This document shows positions 14,185-24,130 of a DNA stretch of 36,329 nucleotides, one piece after another (within the stretch, counting starts at the first letter, position 1; the number at the start of each line of letters is the position of its first letter). This stretch comes from Acidimicrobiales bacterium (GTDB lineage Bacteria > Actinomycetota > Acidimicrobiia > Acidimicrobiales > RAAP-2), in NCBI GenBank assembly GCA_015478655.1, contig JADMIJ010000042.1:1-36329 (forward strand), read 5' to 3'. Position numbers and translations under genes: made by a program. The notes beneath the pieces are model-generated. The model was not told where the DNA came from. It worked only from the letters and a program-made list of their open reading frames with translations, and did no database searches.

Positions 14185-17100
14185 CGGCCCGTGGCACGGT
14201 CCCGTTCTCGTTCACCGGCCCCCTCCCCGAAGGAACCTTGGCCATCGAGGCCAGCGCCGGAACCGGAAAGACGTTCGCCCTGGCTGCCCTGGCCACGCGG
14301 TTCATCGCCGAGGGGCGCATCCAAGCCGCCGAACTGCTGATCGTCACCTTCACCCGCGCCGCCACGGGCGAGCTCCGGGCCAGGGTCCGCGATCAACTGA
14401 TTGTGGCGGCCGAGTGCCTCGCCGGCCAACGACCGGTCAAGCCCGGAGAAGAACTCCTCGCCTACCTGGTGGCTGCGGATCGTCCGAGCCGCCTCGATCG
14501 GGTGCGCCGGGCGATCGTCGAGTTCGACGCGGCCACCATCACCACCATCCACGGATTCGCCGCCCAGGTCCGTGGGGCCCTCGGGGTCTCACCCGATGTC
14601 GACGGCGATGCCCGGCTCGTGGACGACACCCGTGACCTGATCGCCGAGACCTGCGCCGATGCACTCATCGGGGCGGCGGTGCGGGACATCCCAACCGAGG
14701 ATCTGCCCTCGTTGACCGATCTCCGGTCGATCTGCGAGCAGCTGGTCGGCCGACCCGACGTGCGGATCGTGCCGACAGCCGACGATGACGGCGTGACGCC
14801 GGCCCAACGACAACTGCGCGATCTCGTGGTGTGGTCGGTGGACGAGGTGGCGGAACGCCGGCGCCGTCGCGGCACGGTCAGCTTCGACGACCTGTTGACC
14901 CAGTTGCGCAGTGCGCTCGATGGCCCCACGTCCGCCGCGGTGATCGATGCGGTGCGGAGCCGCTTCAAAGTGGCTCTGATCGACGAGTTCCAGGACACCG
15001 ACTCGGTGCAGTGGGGCATCTTCTCCACACTGTTCGGACAGAGCGACGGGGGCACGACGTTGGTGCTGGTGGGTGACCCCAAACAGGCCATCTACGGCTT
15101 CAGGGGCGCGGACATCCATACCTACCTGCGGGCCATCTCTGAGGGATCGGGCGCGCAGCGCCGGTCACTGGTCACCAACTGGAGGTCGGACGGTGCGCTG
15201 CTGACCTCGTTGTCCGCCCTGTTCGAACGGGCCACGTTCGGTGACGAGGGGATCCCCTTCGTCCCGGTGGAGCCGGCGGAACCGAACCGGCACCGAAGCC
15301 TTCACGGTGCGGGGGGTGAGCCGCTCCCCGCGCTGTCGCTTCGCCTGGCGGTCGGCCCGCGAATCGAGCGTTACGCGCGGTCGGCCCGTGTCCAGACCGG
15401 CCCCGCCGCTCTGGCTGTCAACGATGACCTGGTCGTCGCCGTCCGTAGGCTCCTCGATGGTGTCCGGATCCCCGTGGCCGGGGAGGGCTCCGAGCCGCGG
15501 CCGGTGCGTCCGTCGGACGTCGCCGTTCTGGTGGGCACGAGGGCACAGGGTGAGGAGGTGCAGGCGGCGCTGTTGGGCCACGGCGTGCCCGCCGTGTTGG
15601 CCAGCGGGGACAGCGTGCTGCAGTCGCCGGCCGCCGAGCAGATGCGGTACCTGCTCCATGCCATGGACCGGCCTTCGGACGCCCGACGCGTCCGCACGTT
15701 TGCCCTCTCGTGGTTCGTCGGGTGGCGGGCTGAGCAGGTGGCGTCGGCATCGGAGCCGCAGCTGGACGTCTGGCAGGACCAACTCCGTACCTGGTCGGAC
15801 ATGCTGGCCGCCCACAGCGCCGCTGACGTCCTGGCCCGGGTGTGGACGGAGAGCGGCGTGGTTCCCCGGGTGCTGCGCGCCCCGGACGGCGATCGTCACT
15901 TGACGGACCTCGATCACCTGGCCGAACTGTTCTACGGAGCCACCCCCGGCGGGTTGACCAGTGTGGCCCGGATGCTGGCCTTTCTCGATGCCGAACCGGA
16001 GACCGAGGCCGATGCCGACATGGAGGGGAGCGTGACCGCCCGCCGCATCGAATCCGAGGACGAAGCCGTCCAGGTCATGACCATCTGGATGGCCAAGGGG
16101 CAGGAGTTTCCCGTCGTCTGCCTCCCCTCTCTGTGGCGACCCCCCAGGGGTGGCGGGCCGGTGACCTATGTGGACAGGGACAGCGGCCACCGGACCGTGG
16201 ACCTCACCGGCGCTCAGGCCTGGCCCGACAAGGCGAGTGCGAAGATGCGAGCCGATTGGGCGGCGGAAGACGCCATGGGCGAACAGCTGCGGCTGCTCTA
16301 TGTTGCGCTGACCCGGGCCCAGCATCACGCCATCGTGTGGTGGGCGAACTCATACAACAGCGAGAAGACGGCATTGGCCAGCGTCCTGTTCGCCCGGGTC
16401 GACGGAGTGATCGATCCCGATCGGTACGGGAGGAGGACGGTGTCGATCCCCCCTGACGGAGACGCGGTGGCCTCACTCGAGCCGCTGGTGCGTCGGGCAG
16501 GAGGCACGATCGAGGTCGGCGCCGTCGACGCTCCCGCCACTGCGGCCCCCGAGCGATGGGTCGACCGAAACCGAGGAACGGAACCCCTCCCACTCCATTT
16601 CCTCCCCTTCGATGCGTCCCTGGACCGGTCCGCACACCGATGGTCGTTCTCCACCATCACCCAGCACACCTCGGCGGATGTCTCCGATCCCTACGACGAC
16701 TCCCAGTCCGACGCGGGCGCCCACGACGAGCCCGAAGACCGGGGCGAGGCCAGCGACCGGGCTGCCGAGGGCCTGGGTGCTGGTCCCGAGGTTGCTGAAT
16801 CCTCCGACCCGCATCCGCCCGGTGGGATCGGACCGCTGGCCTGGCTGCCGGCCGGGACTTCCTTCGGAACCCTCGTGCACGCCGTTCTGGAGGACGTCGA
16901 CTTCGCCGCCACCGACCTAGGGGCGTCGCTGGCCGAAGGGATCGACCGGCAGCTGGCGAGGCGCGCCGTTGACCTCGCGCCGCCCGCCGGTACCTTCGAA
17001 CCCGAGTCCGGGACGGCGACGGACTCGGCAAACGCGGCCACCGGGCGTTCCCTGCTCGTCGACGGCCTCCGGGCGGCACTCAACTCGCCGCTCGGTCCCC

Positions 17101-17723
17101 TGTGCGACGGCCTTGCGCTGGTCGACGTCGTCCCCGCCAACCGGCTCAACGAGATGTCCTTCGAGCTGCGCCTGGCCCAGGCCGGCGGCTCGGCCCACAT
17201 ACGGGACGTGGGCGCAATGATGGTGGACCATCTCGACGACGGGGACCCGCTGCGCCCCTGGGCCACCGATCTGGCTGGCGGTGTGATCGATGTGGACCTG
17301 TCCGGGCATCTCACCGGGTCGATCGACCTCATCATGAGGATGCGCAGCCGAAGGGGGGACGACAGGTTCGTCGTGGCGGACTACAAGACGAACCAGCTGA
17401 CACCCTGGGGTCGCGTCCCCGGACCCGGCGACTACCACCCGGGGCGCCTCGCCCAGGCCATGGCCCAGCACGACTATCCGCTGCAGGCCGTCCTCTATTC
17501 GGTGGCCCTCCATCGCTACCTGCGCTGGCGGCTGCCCGACTACGCACCGGACCGGCACCTCGGGGGGGTCGCCTATCTGTTCCTGCGGGGCATGACCGGT
17601 CCCCTGGTCGAGGTGAGCAGTGGCCGGCCCCACGGGGTCTTCTCCTGGGCGGTGCCACCGGCCCTGGTGGCCGGGCTCAGTGACCTCCTCGACGGTCAAC
17701 TGGCCCTCGGGGGCCACCGGTGA
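14181..17723 (+). CDS. recB: Exodeoxyribonuclease V beta subunit (RecB helicase-nuclease)
   Basis: The protein is 1180 residues. Helicase motifs run in order: ASAGTGKT (24-31), LIVTFTRAATGELRARV, Walker B LIDEFQDTD (D268, E269), LVLVGDPKQAIYGFRGAD, TNWRS, and LRLLYVALTRAQHH. The segment normally reading TIHKSKG is here TIWMAKGQEFPVV. The C-terminal nuclease is intact in sequence: His900 in GTLVHAVLED, Asp1049 in GSIDLI, Asp1067 and Lys1069 in VVADYKTN, then a QAVLYSVALHRYLRW helix. It is therefore predicted to unwind 3'-5' and degrade DNA within RecBCD. A Glu/Asp/Ser/Pro-rich linker sits around residues 825-875 between helicase and nuclease. It starts at a GTG overlapping the recC stop and ends overlapping recD. 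Confidence 0.96.
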   Translation: MTARGTVPFSFTGPLPEGTLAIEASAGTGKTFALAALATRFIAEGRIQAAELLIVTFTRAATGELRARVRDQLIVAAECLAGQRPVKPGEELLAYLVAADRPSRLDRVRRAIVEFDAATITTIHGFAAQVRGALGVSPDVDGDARLVDDTRDLIAETCADALIGAAVRDIPTEDLPSLTDLRSICEQLVGRPDVRIVPTADDDGVTPAQRQLRDLVVWSVDEVAERRRRRGTVSFDDLLTQLRSALDGPTSAAVIDAVRSRFKVALIDEFQDTDSVQWGIFSTLFGQSDGGTTLVLVGDPKQAIYGFRGADIHTYLRAISEGSGAQRRSLVTNWRSDGALLTSLSALFERATFGDEGIPFVPVEPAEPNRHRSLHGAGGEPLPALSLRLAVGPRIERYARSARVQTGPAALAVNDDLVVAVRRLLDGVRIPVAGEGSEPRPVRPSDVAVLVGTRAQGEEVQAALLGHGVPAVLASGDSVLQSPAAEQMRYLLHAMDRPSDARRVRTFALSWFVGWRAEQVASASEPQLDVWQDQLRTWSDMLAAHSAADVLARVWTESGVVPRVLRAPDGDRHLTDLDHLAELFYGATPGGLTSVARMLAFLDAEPETEADADMEGSVTARRIESEDEAVQVMTIWMAKGQEFPVVCLPSLWRPPRGGGPVTYVDRDSGHRTVDLTGAQAWPDKASAKMRADWAAEDAMGEQLRLLYVALTRAQHHAIVWWANSYNSEKTALASVLFARVDGVIDPDRYGRRTVSIPPDGDAVASLEPLVRRAGGTIEVGAVDAPATAAPERWVDRNRGTEPLPLHFLPFDASLDRSAHRWSFSTITQHTSADVSDPYDDSQSDAGAHDEPEDRGEASDRAAEGLGAGPEVAESSDPHPPGGIGPLAWLPAGTSFGTLVHAVLEDVDFAATDLGASLAEGIDRQLARRAVDLAPPAGTFEPESGTATDSANAATGRSLLVDGLRAALNSPLGPLCDGLALVDVVPANRLNEMSFELRLAQAGGSAHIRDVGAMMVDHLDDGDPLRPWATDLAGGVIDVDLSGHLTGSIDLIMRMRSRRGDDRFVVADYKTNQLTPWGRVPGPGDYHPGRLAQAMAQHDYPLQAVLYSVALHRYLRWRLPDYAPDRHLGGVAYLFLRGMTGPLVEVSSGRPHGVFSWAVPPALVAGLSDLLDGQLALGGHR

Positions 17724-19636
17724 CGGCCGCCACAACGGCCGGGCGGACACCCGTCGCGGACGTCGCCGTTCCCGAGGCGGTCGCCGTGCTCGCCCCCTTT
17801 GTCCAAGCCGGAGTATTCGGTCCCTCCGAGGTCCACCTGGCCGCCACCGTGGCGCGTCTGGAGCCCGGCGTGACCGACGAGGTCCTCCTGGCGCTGGCGG
17901 TTGCCGCCCGGGCCCCGCGGTTCGGCCACGTGTGCATGGAGTTGGACGAGGTGGCTCGCCAGGTCGTTGCCTTCGAGGAGGACGGGGATTCCTTAGTCCT
18001 GCCCTGGCCCTCGGTCGAGGCATGGGGCCGAACGCTGTCCGAGTCCGGCGTCGTGTCGTCCCCCCGCGACTCCCCCGAGCGGGTGCGGCCGCTGGTCTGG
18101 GATGGGATGCGGGTGTACCTGCAGCGCTACTGGCACTACGAGTTGGCGGTGGCCGCCGACCTGCTCCGCCGGGCCGGACGAGTGCGGTCCCAACGGAACC
18201 CCCTCGCCCCCACGCTGGCCGACGCGCTTTCCGACCAGGTGATCGACGACCTCTTCGGCCCCGACCGTGCCGATCCCGGGGACCGGCAGCGACTCGCTGC
18301 CCGCCGGTCGTTGAGCGACGGGATCTCCATCATCGCCGGCGGCCCGGGCACCGGCAAGACGCATACCGTGGCGCGGGTCCTGGCCGCAGCCCATCTGACC
18401 GCCTCGGCCGAAGGCCGCGACCTGAAGGCAGCACTGGCCGCTCCCACCGGAAAGGCCGCTGTTCGCATGGCCGAGGCCGTCGCCGCCGAAGTCTCGGCTT
18501 TGACCGGCTCCGGCCTCATCGGGGCCGATCTGGCCACCCGGCTCACCGGATCGGGGGCGTTGACGATCCACCGGTTGCTCGGGTGGCGCCCGGGGACCCC
18601 CTTTCGACACGACCGCCAGCATCCTCTGCCCCACGACCTGGTGATCGTCGATGAGACCTCCATGGTCTCGCTGCCTTTGATGGCCAAACTGCTCGACGCG
18701 GTGCGGCCCGACGCGCAGCTCGTGTTGGTAGGCGATCCATTTCAGTTGTCCAGTATCGAAGCGGGAACGGTGATGGCAGACCTCGTCGGCCCGGGCGACG
18801 ACGCCGGGCAACCGGGGGACCACGAGCCGGCGGGCGGGCCCTCGCCGGCCGGAGCCTCCGTCCTGTCCGGTCGGGTCACCGTGCTCAGGCGGATGCACCG
18901 CTTCGCCGAAGGTTCGGGCATCGCCGCACTGGCCGAGGCCATCCGCATCGGCGACGCCGACGCCGCGCTCGATCTGCTGGGTGGCGGGCGAGCCGACACG
19001 GCTTGGGTCAGGGACGATGATGCCGACGGCCTGGCGATGCTGGAGCAGTCGGTGGTGGCCGCGGGCATCGAGGTGGCGGCTGCGGCCGTTCGTGGTGACG
19101 CCGGTGCCGCCCTCGCCGCCGCCCAGCGCATCAAGGTATTGGCCGCCATCCGGCGCGGCCCGATGGGCCTCCATGACTGGAGCAGCCGGATCGAGGCCGC
19201 CGTCGCTGACGCCGTTCCCGCCGTCAGCCGGTCACACCGATGGCAGGCCGGACGGCCCATCATGGTCACCGCCAACGATCAGCTCAACGGCGTCTTCAAC
19301 GGCGATGTCGGCGTGGTGACCACCAACCACGGCGAGACCATGGTGGCTTTCATGACCGGGGACGGCCTTCGCTACCTGGCGCCCTCGCGACTCGACCAGG
19401 TCGAGACCTGGTGGGCGATGACCATTCACAAGAGCCAGGGGTCCGAGTTCCCCCATGCCGTGGTGTCCTTGCCCCCGCCCACGTCGCCCATTCTCACCCG
19501 CGAGCTGCTCTACACCGCGGTGACCAGGGCCAAAGAGCAGGTGACGGTGGTCAGCAGCGAAGCCTCCCTCCGCACCGCCATCGAGCGACCGGTGGCCCGC
19601 GCCTCCGGATTGCGCGGCCGCCTCTGGCCGTCCTGA
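17720..19636 (+). CDS. recD: Exodeoxyribonuclease V alpha subunit (RecD helicase)
   Basis: The 638-residue protein has an N-terminal RecB-interacting helical region followed by a superfamily-1B helicase. Walker A GGPGTGKT is at 207-214 and Walker B VIVDETSM has D311/E312. LVLVGDPFQLSSIEAG, TIHKSQGSEFPHAVV and ELLYTAVTRAKEQVTVV follow. It is the 5'-3' motor of RecBCD. The length agrees with the usual RecD of about 600 residues and is shorter than RecD2. The GTG start overlaps the recB TGA by 4 bases, so all three subunits are co-translated. The next gene begins 69 bases downstream and looks independent. Confidence 0.96.
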   Translation: MTAATTAGRTPVADVAVPEAVAVLAPFVQAGVFGPSEVHLAATVARLEPGVTDEVLLALAVAARAPRFGHVCMELDEVARQVVAFEEDGDSLVLPWPSVEAWGRTLSESGVVSSPRDSPERVRPLVWDGMRVYLQRYWHYELAVAADLLRRAGRVRSQRNPLAPTLADALSDQVIDDLFGPDRADPGDRQRLAARRSLSDGISIIAGGPGTGKTHTVARVLAAAHLTASAEGRDLKAALAAPTGKAAVRMAEAVAAEVSALTGSGLIGADLATRLTGSGALTIHRLLGWRPGTPFRHDRQHPLPHDLVIVDETSMVSLPLMAKLLDAVRPDAQLVLVGDPFQLSSIEAGTVMADLVGPGDDAGQPGDHEPAGGPSPAGASVLSGRVTVLRRMHRFAEGSGIAALAEAIRIGDADAALDLLGGGRADTAWVRDDDADGLAMLEQSVVAAGIEVAAAAVRGDAGAALAAAQRIKVLAAIRRGPMGLHDWSSRIEAAVADAVPAVSRSHRWQAGRPIMVTANDQLNGVFNGDVGVVTTNHGETMVAFMTGDGLRYLAPSRLDQVETWWAMTIHKSQGSEFPHAVVSLPPPTSPILTRELLYTAVTRAKEQVTVVSSEASLRTAIERPVARASGLRGRLWPS

Positions 19637-19692
19637 GGGCGGGCTCCGCGAGCTGAGAGGGAGGAGGGAGAGGCAGCGTCAAGCTGCACTGT

Positions 19693-19698
19693 CTAGCC
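19693..19698 (+). promoter_or_regulatory. Possible -10 box of the amidase gene
   Basis: TAGCCT lies just before the ATG at 19706 with no ribosome site between, as in leaderless genes. A short GCAGC/GCTGC hairpin (19673-19687) precedes it and may end the recCBD transcript. Confidence 0.35.
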
Positions 19699-19705
19699 TG
19701 CACGA

Positions 19706-21109
19706 ATGGACGAACACGCATCGGCACTGGACGTCGCCTCCGCCATCCGGTCCCAGGAGGTGAGTCCTGTCGAGGTGCTCGATGCCTGCCTGTCGCGGGT
19801 TGATGCCCGAAACCCGGCGCTCAACGCCGTCATCTGGCGCAACGACGAGGACGCCCGGGCCGAAGCCAAGGCCCTGGGGGACAGGATCGGCCGCGGGACC
19901 GGGGAGCTTCCACCCTTCGCCGGGGTGCCCCTGCCGATCAAGGACCTCCTACCTGTGGCCGGACAGCCACTGACCTTTGGTTCCCTCGGTGCTTCGGACG
20001 AACTCAGCACCGTCACGGAGCCCATCGCCGACGCCTTCAGGGCGGCCGGCTTCATTCTCACCGGACGGACCAACACACCCGAGTTCGGCTCGATCACCGT
20101 CACCGAGAACAGTCGGTTCGGCTCCACCCGCAATCCGTGGGACACGTCGCACACATCCGGAGGTTCGAGCGGAGGGGCGGGGGCTGCCGTGGCCGCGGGG
20201 ATGTTCGCCGTTGCCCACGCCAGCGACGGGGGTGGGTCGATCCGGATCCCGGCGTCGTGTTGTGGGCTGGTCGGTCTCAAGCCCAGCCGGGGCCGGGTGG
20301 CCTCGTCCGTGCCCGGATGGCAGGGTATGGCCACCGAGGGGGCCCTCAGCCGGACGGTCGCCGACACCGCCGCACTGCTCGACGTCATCAGCGCCCCGGA
20401 TCCCCATGCCTGGTGGAACGCACCGGCCCCCGAGCGTCCCTATCTCGAGGAGGTGGGAGTCGACCCGGGCCTGCTCCGGGTGGCGCTGTGTACCGTGTCC
20501 GCCCTGGGTCTGCCGGTCGCCGACGAGCCCGCCGCCGCGGTGGAGCACGTGGGCCGCCTGCTCGAAGCGTCGGGTCACCATGTGTGGAGGTTGGACGCCG
20601 ATGTCTTCGATCCGGTCGGGCTGGCTTCCTTCCTCAACGTGGTGAACTCGGGGTTGGGAGAGGTGGACGGCATCGACTGGTCGAAGGTCGAGCCGCACAA
20701 TCGGGCCGGGTATGCCGCCGGTGAGGCCGTCGACAGTCTCGCCTTCGTCCGTTCCCTCGCCGACCTGCACCGCCTGACCCGGGCCATCGTGACGCGCTTC
20801 GATGACGAGTTCGACCTGCTGGTCACGCCGACCATGACCGTCGAGCCGCCGAAGGTCGGGCTCCTGGAGGAGGTGCATGCCGGGGCCGGCGCCCCCGTGA
20901 TGGACATCGTGGCCATGGCCGCCTTCACCGCCATCTTCAACATCACCGGGCAGCCGGCGATCAGCCTGCCTCTGCACGTGAGTGCCTCGGGACTGCCGGT
21001 GGGGATCCAGATCGTGGCCGGACCGTGGCGCGAAGCGCTGCTGGTGCGGGTCGCCTCCCAGCTCGAACAGGCCGACCCTTGGGCGCACCGCTACCCCCGC
21101 TTCGACTGA
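19706..21109 (+). CDS. Amidase-signature family hydrolase
   Basis: The 467-residue protein carries the amidase-signature triad: Lys79 in PLPIKD, cis-Ser154 in SGGSSGGAGAAVAAG, and nucleophile Ser178 in SDGGGSIRIPAS. The Gly/Ser-rich core and length fit the family, which includes GatA, nicotinamidase-like and aryl-acylamidase enzymes. It is not the tRNA amidotransferase by context, because gatB and gatC are absent. The substrate is unknown. The gene is alone on the plus strand between recD and a convergent LLM oxidoreductase. Confidence 0.92.
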   Translation: MDEHASALDVASAIRSQEVSPVEVLDACLSRVDARNPALNAVIWRNDEDARAEAKALGDRIGRGTGELPPFAGVPLPIKDLLPVAGQPLTFGSLGASDELSTVTEPIADAFRAAGFILTGRTNTPEFGSITVTENSRFGSTRNPWDTSHTSGGSSGGAGAAVAAGMFAVAHASDGGGSIRIPASCCGLVGLKPSRGRVASSVPGWQGMATEGALSRTVADTAALLDVISAPDPHAWWNAPAPERPYLEEVGVDPGLLRVALCTVSALGLPVADEPAAAVEHVGRLLEASGHHVWRLDADVFDPVGLASFLNVVNSGLGEVDGIDWSKVEPHNRAGYAAGEAVDSLAFVRSLADLHRLTRAIVTRFDDEFDLLVTPTMTVEPPKVGLLEEVHAGAGAPVMDIVAMAAFTAIFNITGQPAISLPLHVSASGLPVGIQIVAGPWREALLVRVASQLEQADPWAHRYPRFD

Positions 21110-21178
21110 ATCCGGGCGGGCTGTCTACGGTGCCGGTGGTGGCCTGAGCAGCACGGGACGCCGGAGGATGCCCCGGCC

Positions 21179-22042
21179 TTAGCCGAGGGCCAGTCCCTCC
21201 GCCACCCGGCCCAGCGCCTCGAGGTGGTCGTCCACGGTGGCCAATCCGGCGCGCATGGTGTTGATGGAGAGGTGGGAGGCGCCGGCCTCCCGCCATCGCT
21301 CGGCCCGCCGGACCACCTCGTCCGGGTCGCCGCGCCAGTCGAGCCGACCCTCCATGCCGATGGTGGCCGGGTCCCGGCCTGCCTCACCCGCGCCCTCGGC
21401 CACCTGGGCCAGGGCCTCGTCCAGCCGGGAACCGGGCTGCATCATGGGCAGCCACCCGTCGGCCAGCCGCCCGGCCCGCCGGAACGCCGCCGGCGTGGCC
21501 CCCCCGAACCAGATGGGGATCGGTCGCTGGATGGGCAGGGGGGCGATCCCGACCCCGACCACCTGATCGAACTGACCCCGCATGGTCACCGATCGGGTCG
21601 TCCACAGCGACCGGAGCAGCCCCACCTGCTCCTCCATGCGTCGACCCCGGGTGGAGAAGTCCTGCCCCAGGGTGTCGTACTCGACGGCGTTCCACCCGAG
21701 GCCCACGCCCAGCCGGAACCGGCCCCCGGTGAGCAGGTCGACTTCGGCGGCCTGCTTGGCGACCAGGGCGGTGGGCCGCTGGGGGAGGATGGTGATGCCG
21801 GTGACCAGCTCGAGGGACGTGCAGGCGGCCAAGAAGCCGAAGGTCACGAAGGGCTCGTGGAACTGGGTGTCGATGTCGTAGGGACCGTCCCACCCGGTGT
21901 GCACGGCAGGGTCGGCCCCGACCACGTGGTCGTAGGCCACCACATGGTGAAAGCCCAGGGCCTCCACCCGCTCGCCATAGGCGCGTACCCCACCGACGTC
22001 GGGTCCGATCTCGGTCTGGGGCAGGACGACGCCGATGTGCAT
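21179..22042 (-). CDS. LLM-class (F420-dependent type) oxidoreductase
   Basis: The 287-residue protein is a luciferase-like TIM barrel. It begins MHIGVVLPQTEIGPDVGGVR and has the family blocks YDHVVGADP, LELVTGITILPQRPTALVAKQAAEVDLLTGGRFRLGVGLGWN and PIPIWFGGATPAAFRRAGRLADGW. These belong to the TIGR03619-like group, in which actinobacterial members often use coenzyme F420. The cofactor choice (F420 or FMN) is inferred from the family. The substrate is unknown. It starts at an ATG with CGGAG about 10 bases upstream. It follows the ABC exporter genes on the same strand after 126 bases and could have its own promoter. Confidence 0.9.
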   Translation of the reverse strand: MHIGVVLPQTEIGPDVGGVRAYGERVEALGFHHVVAYDHVVGADPAVHTGWDGPYDIDTQFHEPFVTFGFLAACTSLELVTGITILPQRPTALVAKQAAEVDLLTGGRFRLGVGLGWNAVEYDTLGQDFSTRGRRMEEQVGLLRSLWTTRSVTMRGQFDQVVGVGIAPLPIQRPIPIWFGGATPAAFRRAGRLADGWLPMMQPGSRLDEALAQVAEGAGEAGRDPATIGMEGRLDWRGDPDEVVRRAERWREAGASHLSINTMRAGLATVDDHLEALGRVAEGLALG

Positions 22043-22168
22043 GGTGGGAGCTCCGATCGGGACGGTTGGAATGAGTTGCCTACGGCGGCCGGGCCGGCGA
22101 CGGCCGTCGGTCGCGAACCTACCGGCCCTCCGAGTCGCTGGCCGCGGTGGCCGGCCCGGATTCGACGC

Positions 22169-24130
22169 TCAGCCGGTCGCCGTCCCACTCGGGGCGTGTT
22201 CGGACCCCTCGGACTGCCGCACCCAGGTGGCGTACATCTGGGCGTAGCGACCGTTCGCCGCCACGAGCTCGGCGTGTGACCCGACCTCGATGATGCGACC
22301 CTCGTCGACCACGGCGATGCGGTCGGCCCTCTGAGCCGTCGAAAGGCGGTGGGCGATCAGGATGGCGGTGCGGTTCTCGAGCAGGGCGTCGAGGGCGGTC
22401 TCGATCTTGGTCTCGGATTGCAGGTCGAGGTTGGAGGTGGCCTCGTCCAGCACCAGCACCCGGGGGTGGGCCAGGAAGGCACGGGCCAGGGCGATGAGCT
22501 GGCGCTCACCGGAGGACAAGGTCTGGCCGCGCTCATGGACCACGGTGTCCAGCCCGTCGGCCATGCGCTCGACCACGTCCGTGAGGCCGACCCGGTCGAT
22601 GGCCTCGTGGATCTCCTCGTCGGTGGCGTCGGGTCGGGCGAAGGCGATGTTGTCACCGATGGTCCCGGCGAACAGGAACGGCTCCTGGGGCACCACGCCG
22701 AGTTGGCTGCGCAGCGAGTGCAGGGTCACGCCCCGGAGGTCGTGGCCGTCGATGAGGACCCGACCCGCGGTCGGATCGTAGAAGCGGGTGACCAGCTTGG
22801 CCAGGGTGGACTTGCCGGCCCCGGTGGCACCGACGAAGGCCACCGTCTCACCGGCGGCCACGACGAGATTGACGTCCTCGATGACCAGCCGGCCGGGGTC
22901 GTAGCCGAAGGACAGATGGTCGAAGGTGATCTCGCCGTTGATCGGGGGCAGCTCGACGGCATCGGCCGCCTCCGTCACCGAGGGCACGGTGTCCACCAGG
23001 TCACGGAGCTTGTTCACCGAGGCCTGGCCCTGCTGGTAGGTGTTGTACTGCTGGACCAGCAGCTGGATGGGCTGGAAGAAGCGGTTGAGGTACAAGAAGA
23101 ACGCCACCAGGGCCCCGATGGACAGCGTGTGGTGCAGCACCATGGCACCACCCACGGCCAGCAGCACCGCCTGGCCGAGGACACCGAGCAACTGGGTGCC
23201 GGTGGTGTAGGCCGAACTGACGTGGGCGGTGTAGTTGTTGGCGTCCCGGTAGTCGCCCACCACATTGCGATGATGGATCACGTTCTGACGCTGACGGTTG
23301 TGGGCGGTCACGATGCGCACACCGTGGAGACTCTCGGACAGGTCGGCCAGCACGTTGGCGATGCCGTCGCGGACCCGGTCGTACCCGCGCTCCGAGGCGC
23401 GCTTGAACCACAGCGAGGCCACCACCAACGCCGGGACGATCAACAGGACGGTGATGGCGGCCAGCCGGACATCGGTGGCGAACAGGACACCGGTGATGAC
23501 CACCATGGTCAGTGCCTGGATGGCCAGTTGGGAGAGTCCGTCCTGTAGGAGCTGCTGGAGGTTCTCGATGTCGCTGGTCATCCGGCTCATGACCACGCCC
23601 GCCTTCTCCTCGGTGAAGAATCCGAGGGACAGGCGTTGCAGGTGGGCGAAGACCTTGACCCGGAGGTCGTTCATCACCCAGGCCGCCAACCGACCGGTGA
23701 CCTGCACCTGAAAGCGTTGGGCCAGCGAGGTGATCACGATGAAGACCAGATAGGCCACCGCCACGGCCACCACGACGGCGAAGTGCTCGTGACCGGGCGT
23801 CATGCCGTCGTTGATGGCGATCTCGGTCAGCTTGGGCCCGGTCTGGGAGGCAATCGAGATCACCACGACCAGCAACCCGGCCACGGTCAGCATCCCCGGG
23901 TACTTGGTGAGCAGACGCCACAGGGTCAGGCGGCGGAGCTCCCGCTCGGAGCCGTTCTGTTCGAAGACGATGTCGGGCTCGGCGTACTCGGGCTCCGAGG
24001 CCAGCAGCCGGTCCACGCCCACCTGGAGCTCGGGAGGGATGCCGGCAAAGGGCAGACCGGGCGCGGCCGGACGCCCGAACCCGCCAGGTGCCCCACCGAA
24101 TCCTCCGGCCATGCCGCCGCCCCAGCTCAT
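22169..24130 (-). CDS. ABC exporter half-transporter, consensus-ATPase subunit
   Basis: The 653-residue protein has a six-helix exporter domain (about residues 75-370), preceded by a Gly/Pro-rich N-terminus, and a C-terminal nucleotide-binding domain. The motifs are Walker A VGATGAGKST, Q-loop VVPQEPFLFAG, signature TLSSGERQ (altered from LSGGQ), Walker B VLVLDEATS with the catalytic Glu, and switch His in LIAHRLST. Its ATG overlaps the stop of the other half-transporter by 4 bases, so the two should form a heterodimer. In such pairs the altered signature contributes to the non-hydrolysing site. The likely role is drug or lipid export under the MarR regulator upstream. Confidence 0.93.
   Translation of the reverse strand: MSWGGGMAGGFGGAPGGFGRPAAPGLPFAGIPPELQVGVDRLLASEPEYAEPDIVFEQNGSERELRRLTLWRLLTKYPGMLTVAGLLVVVISIASQTGPKLTEIAINDGMTPGHEHFAVVVAVAVAYLVFIVITSLAQRFQVQVTGRLAAWVMNDLRVKVFAHLQRLSLGFFTEEKAGVVMSRMTSDIENLQQLLQDGLSQLAIQALTMVVITGVLFATDVRLAAITVLLIVPALVVASLWFKRASERGYDRVRDGIANVLADLSESLHGVRIVTAHNRQRQNVIHHRNVVGDYRDANNYTAHVSSAYTTGTQLLGVLGQAVLLAVGGAMVLHHTLSIGALVAFFLYLNRFFQPIQLLVQQYNTYQQGQASVNKLRDLVDTVPSVTEAADAVELPPINGEITFDHLSFGYDPGRLVIEDVNLVVAAGETVAFVGATGAGKSTLAKLVTRFYDPTAGRVLIDGHDLRGVTLHSLRSQLGVVPQEPFLFAGTIGDNIAFARPDATDEEIHEAIDRVGLTDVVERMADGLDTVVHERGQTLSSGERQLIALARAFLAHPRVLVLDEATSNLDLQSETKIETALDALLENRTAILIAHRLSTAQRADRIAVVDEGRIIEVGSHAELVAANGRYAQMYATWVRQSEGSEHAPSGTATG

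Noticed and set aside
22349..23548. 399-codon open frame antisense to the second ABC gene
   Set aside because: The same mirror-composition effect; no domain is seen.
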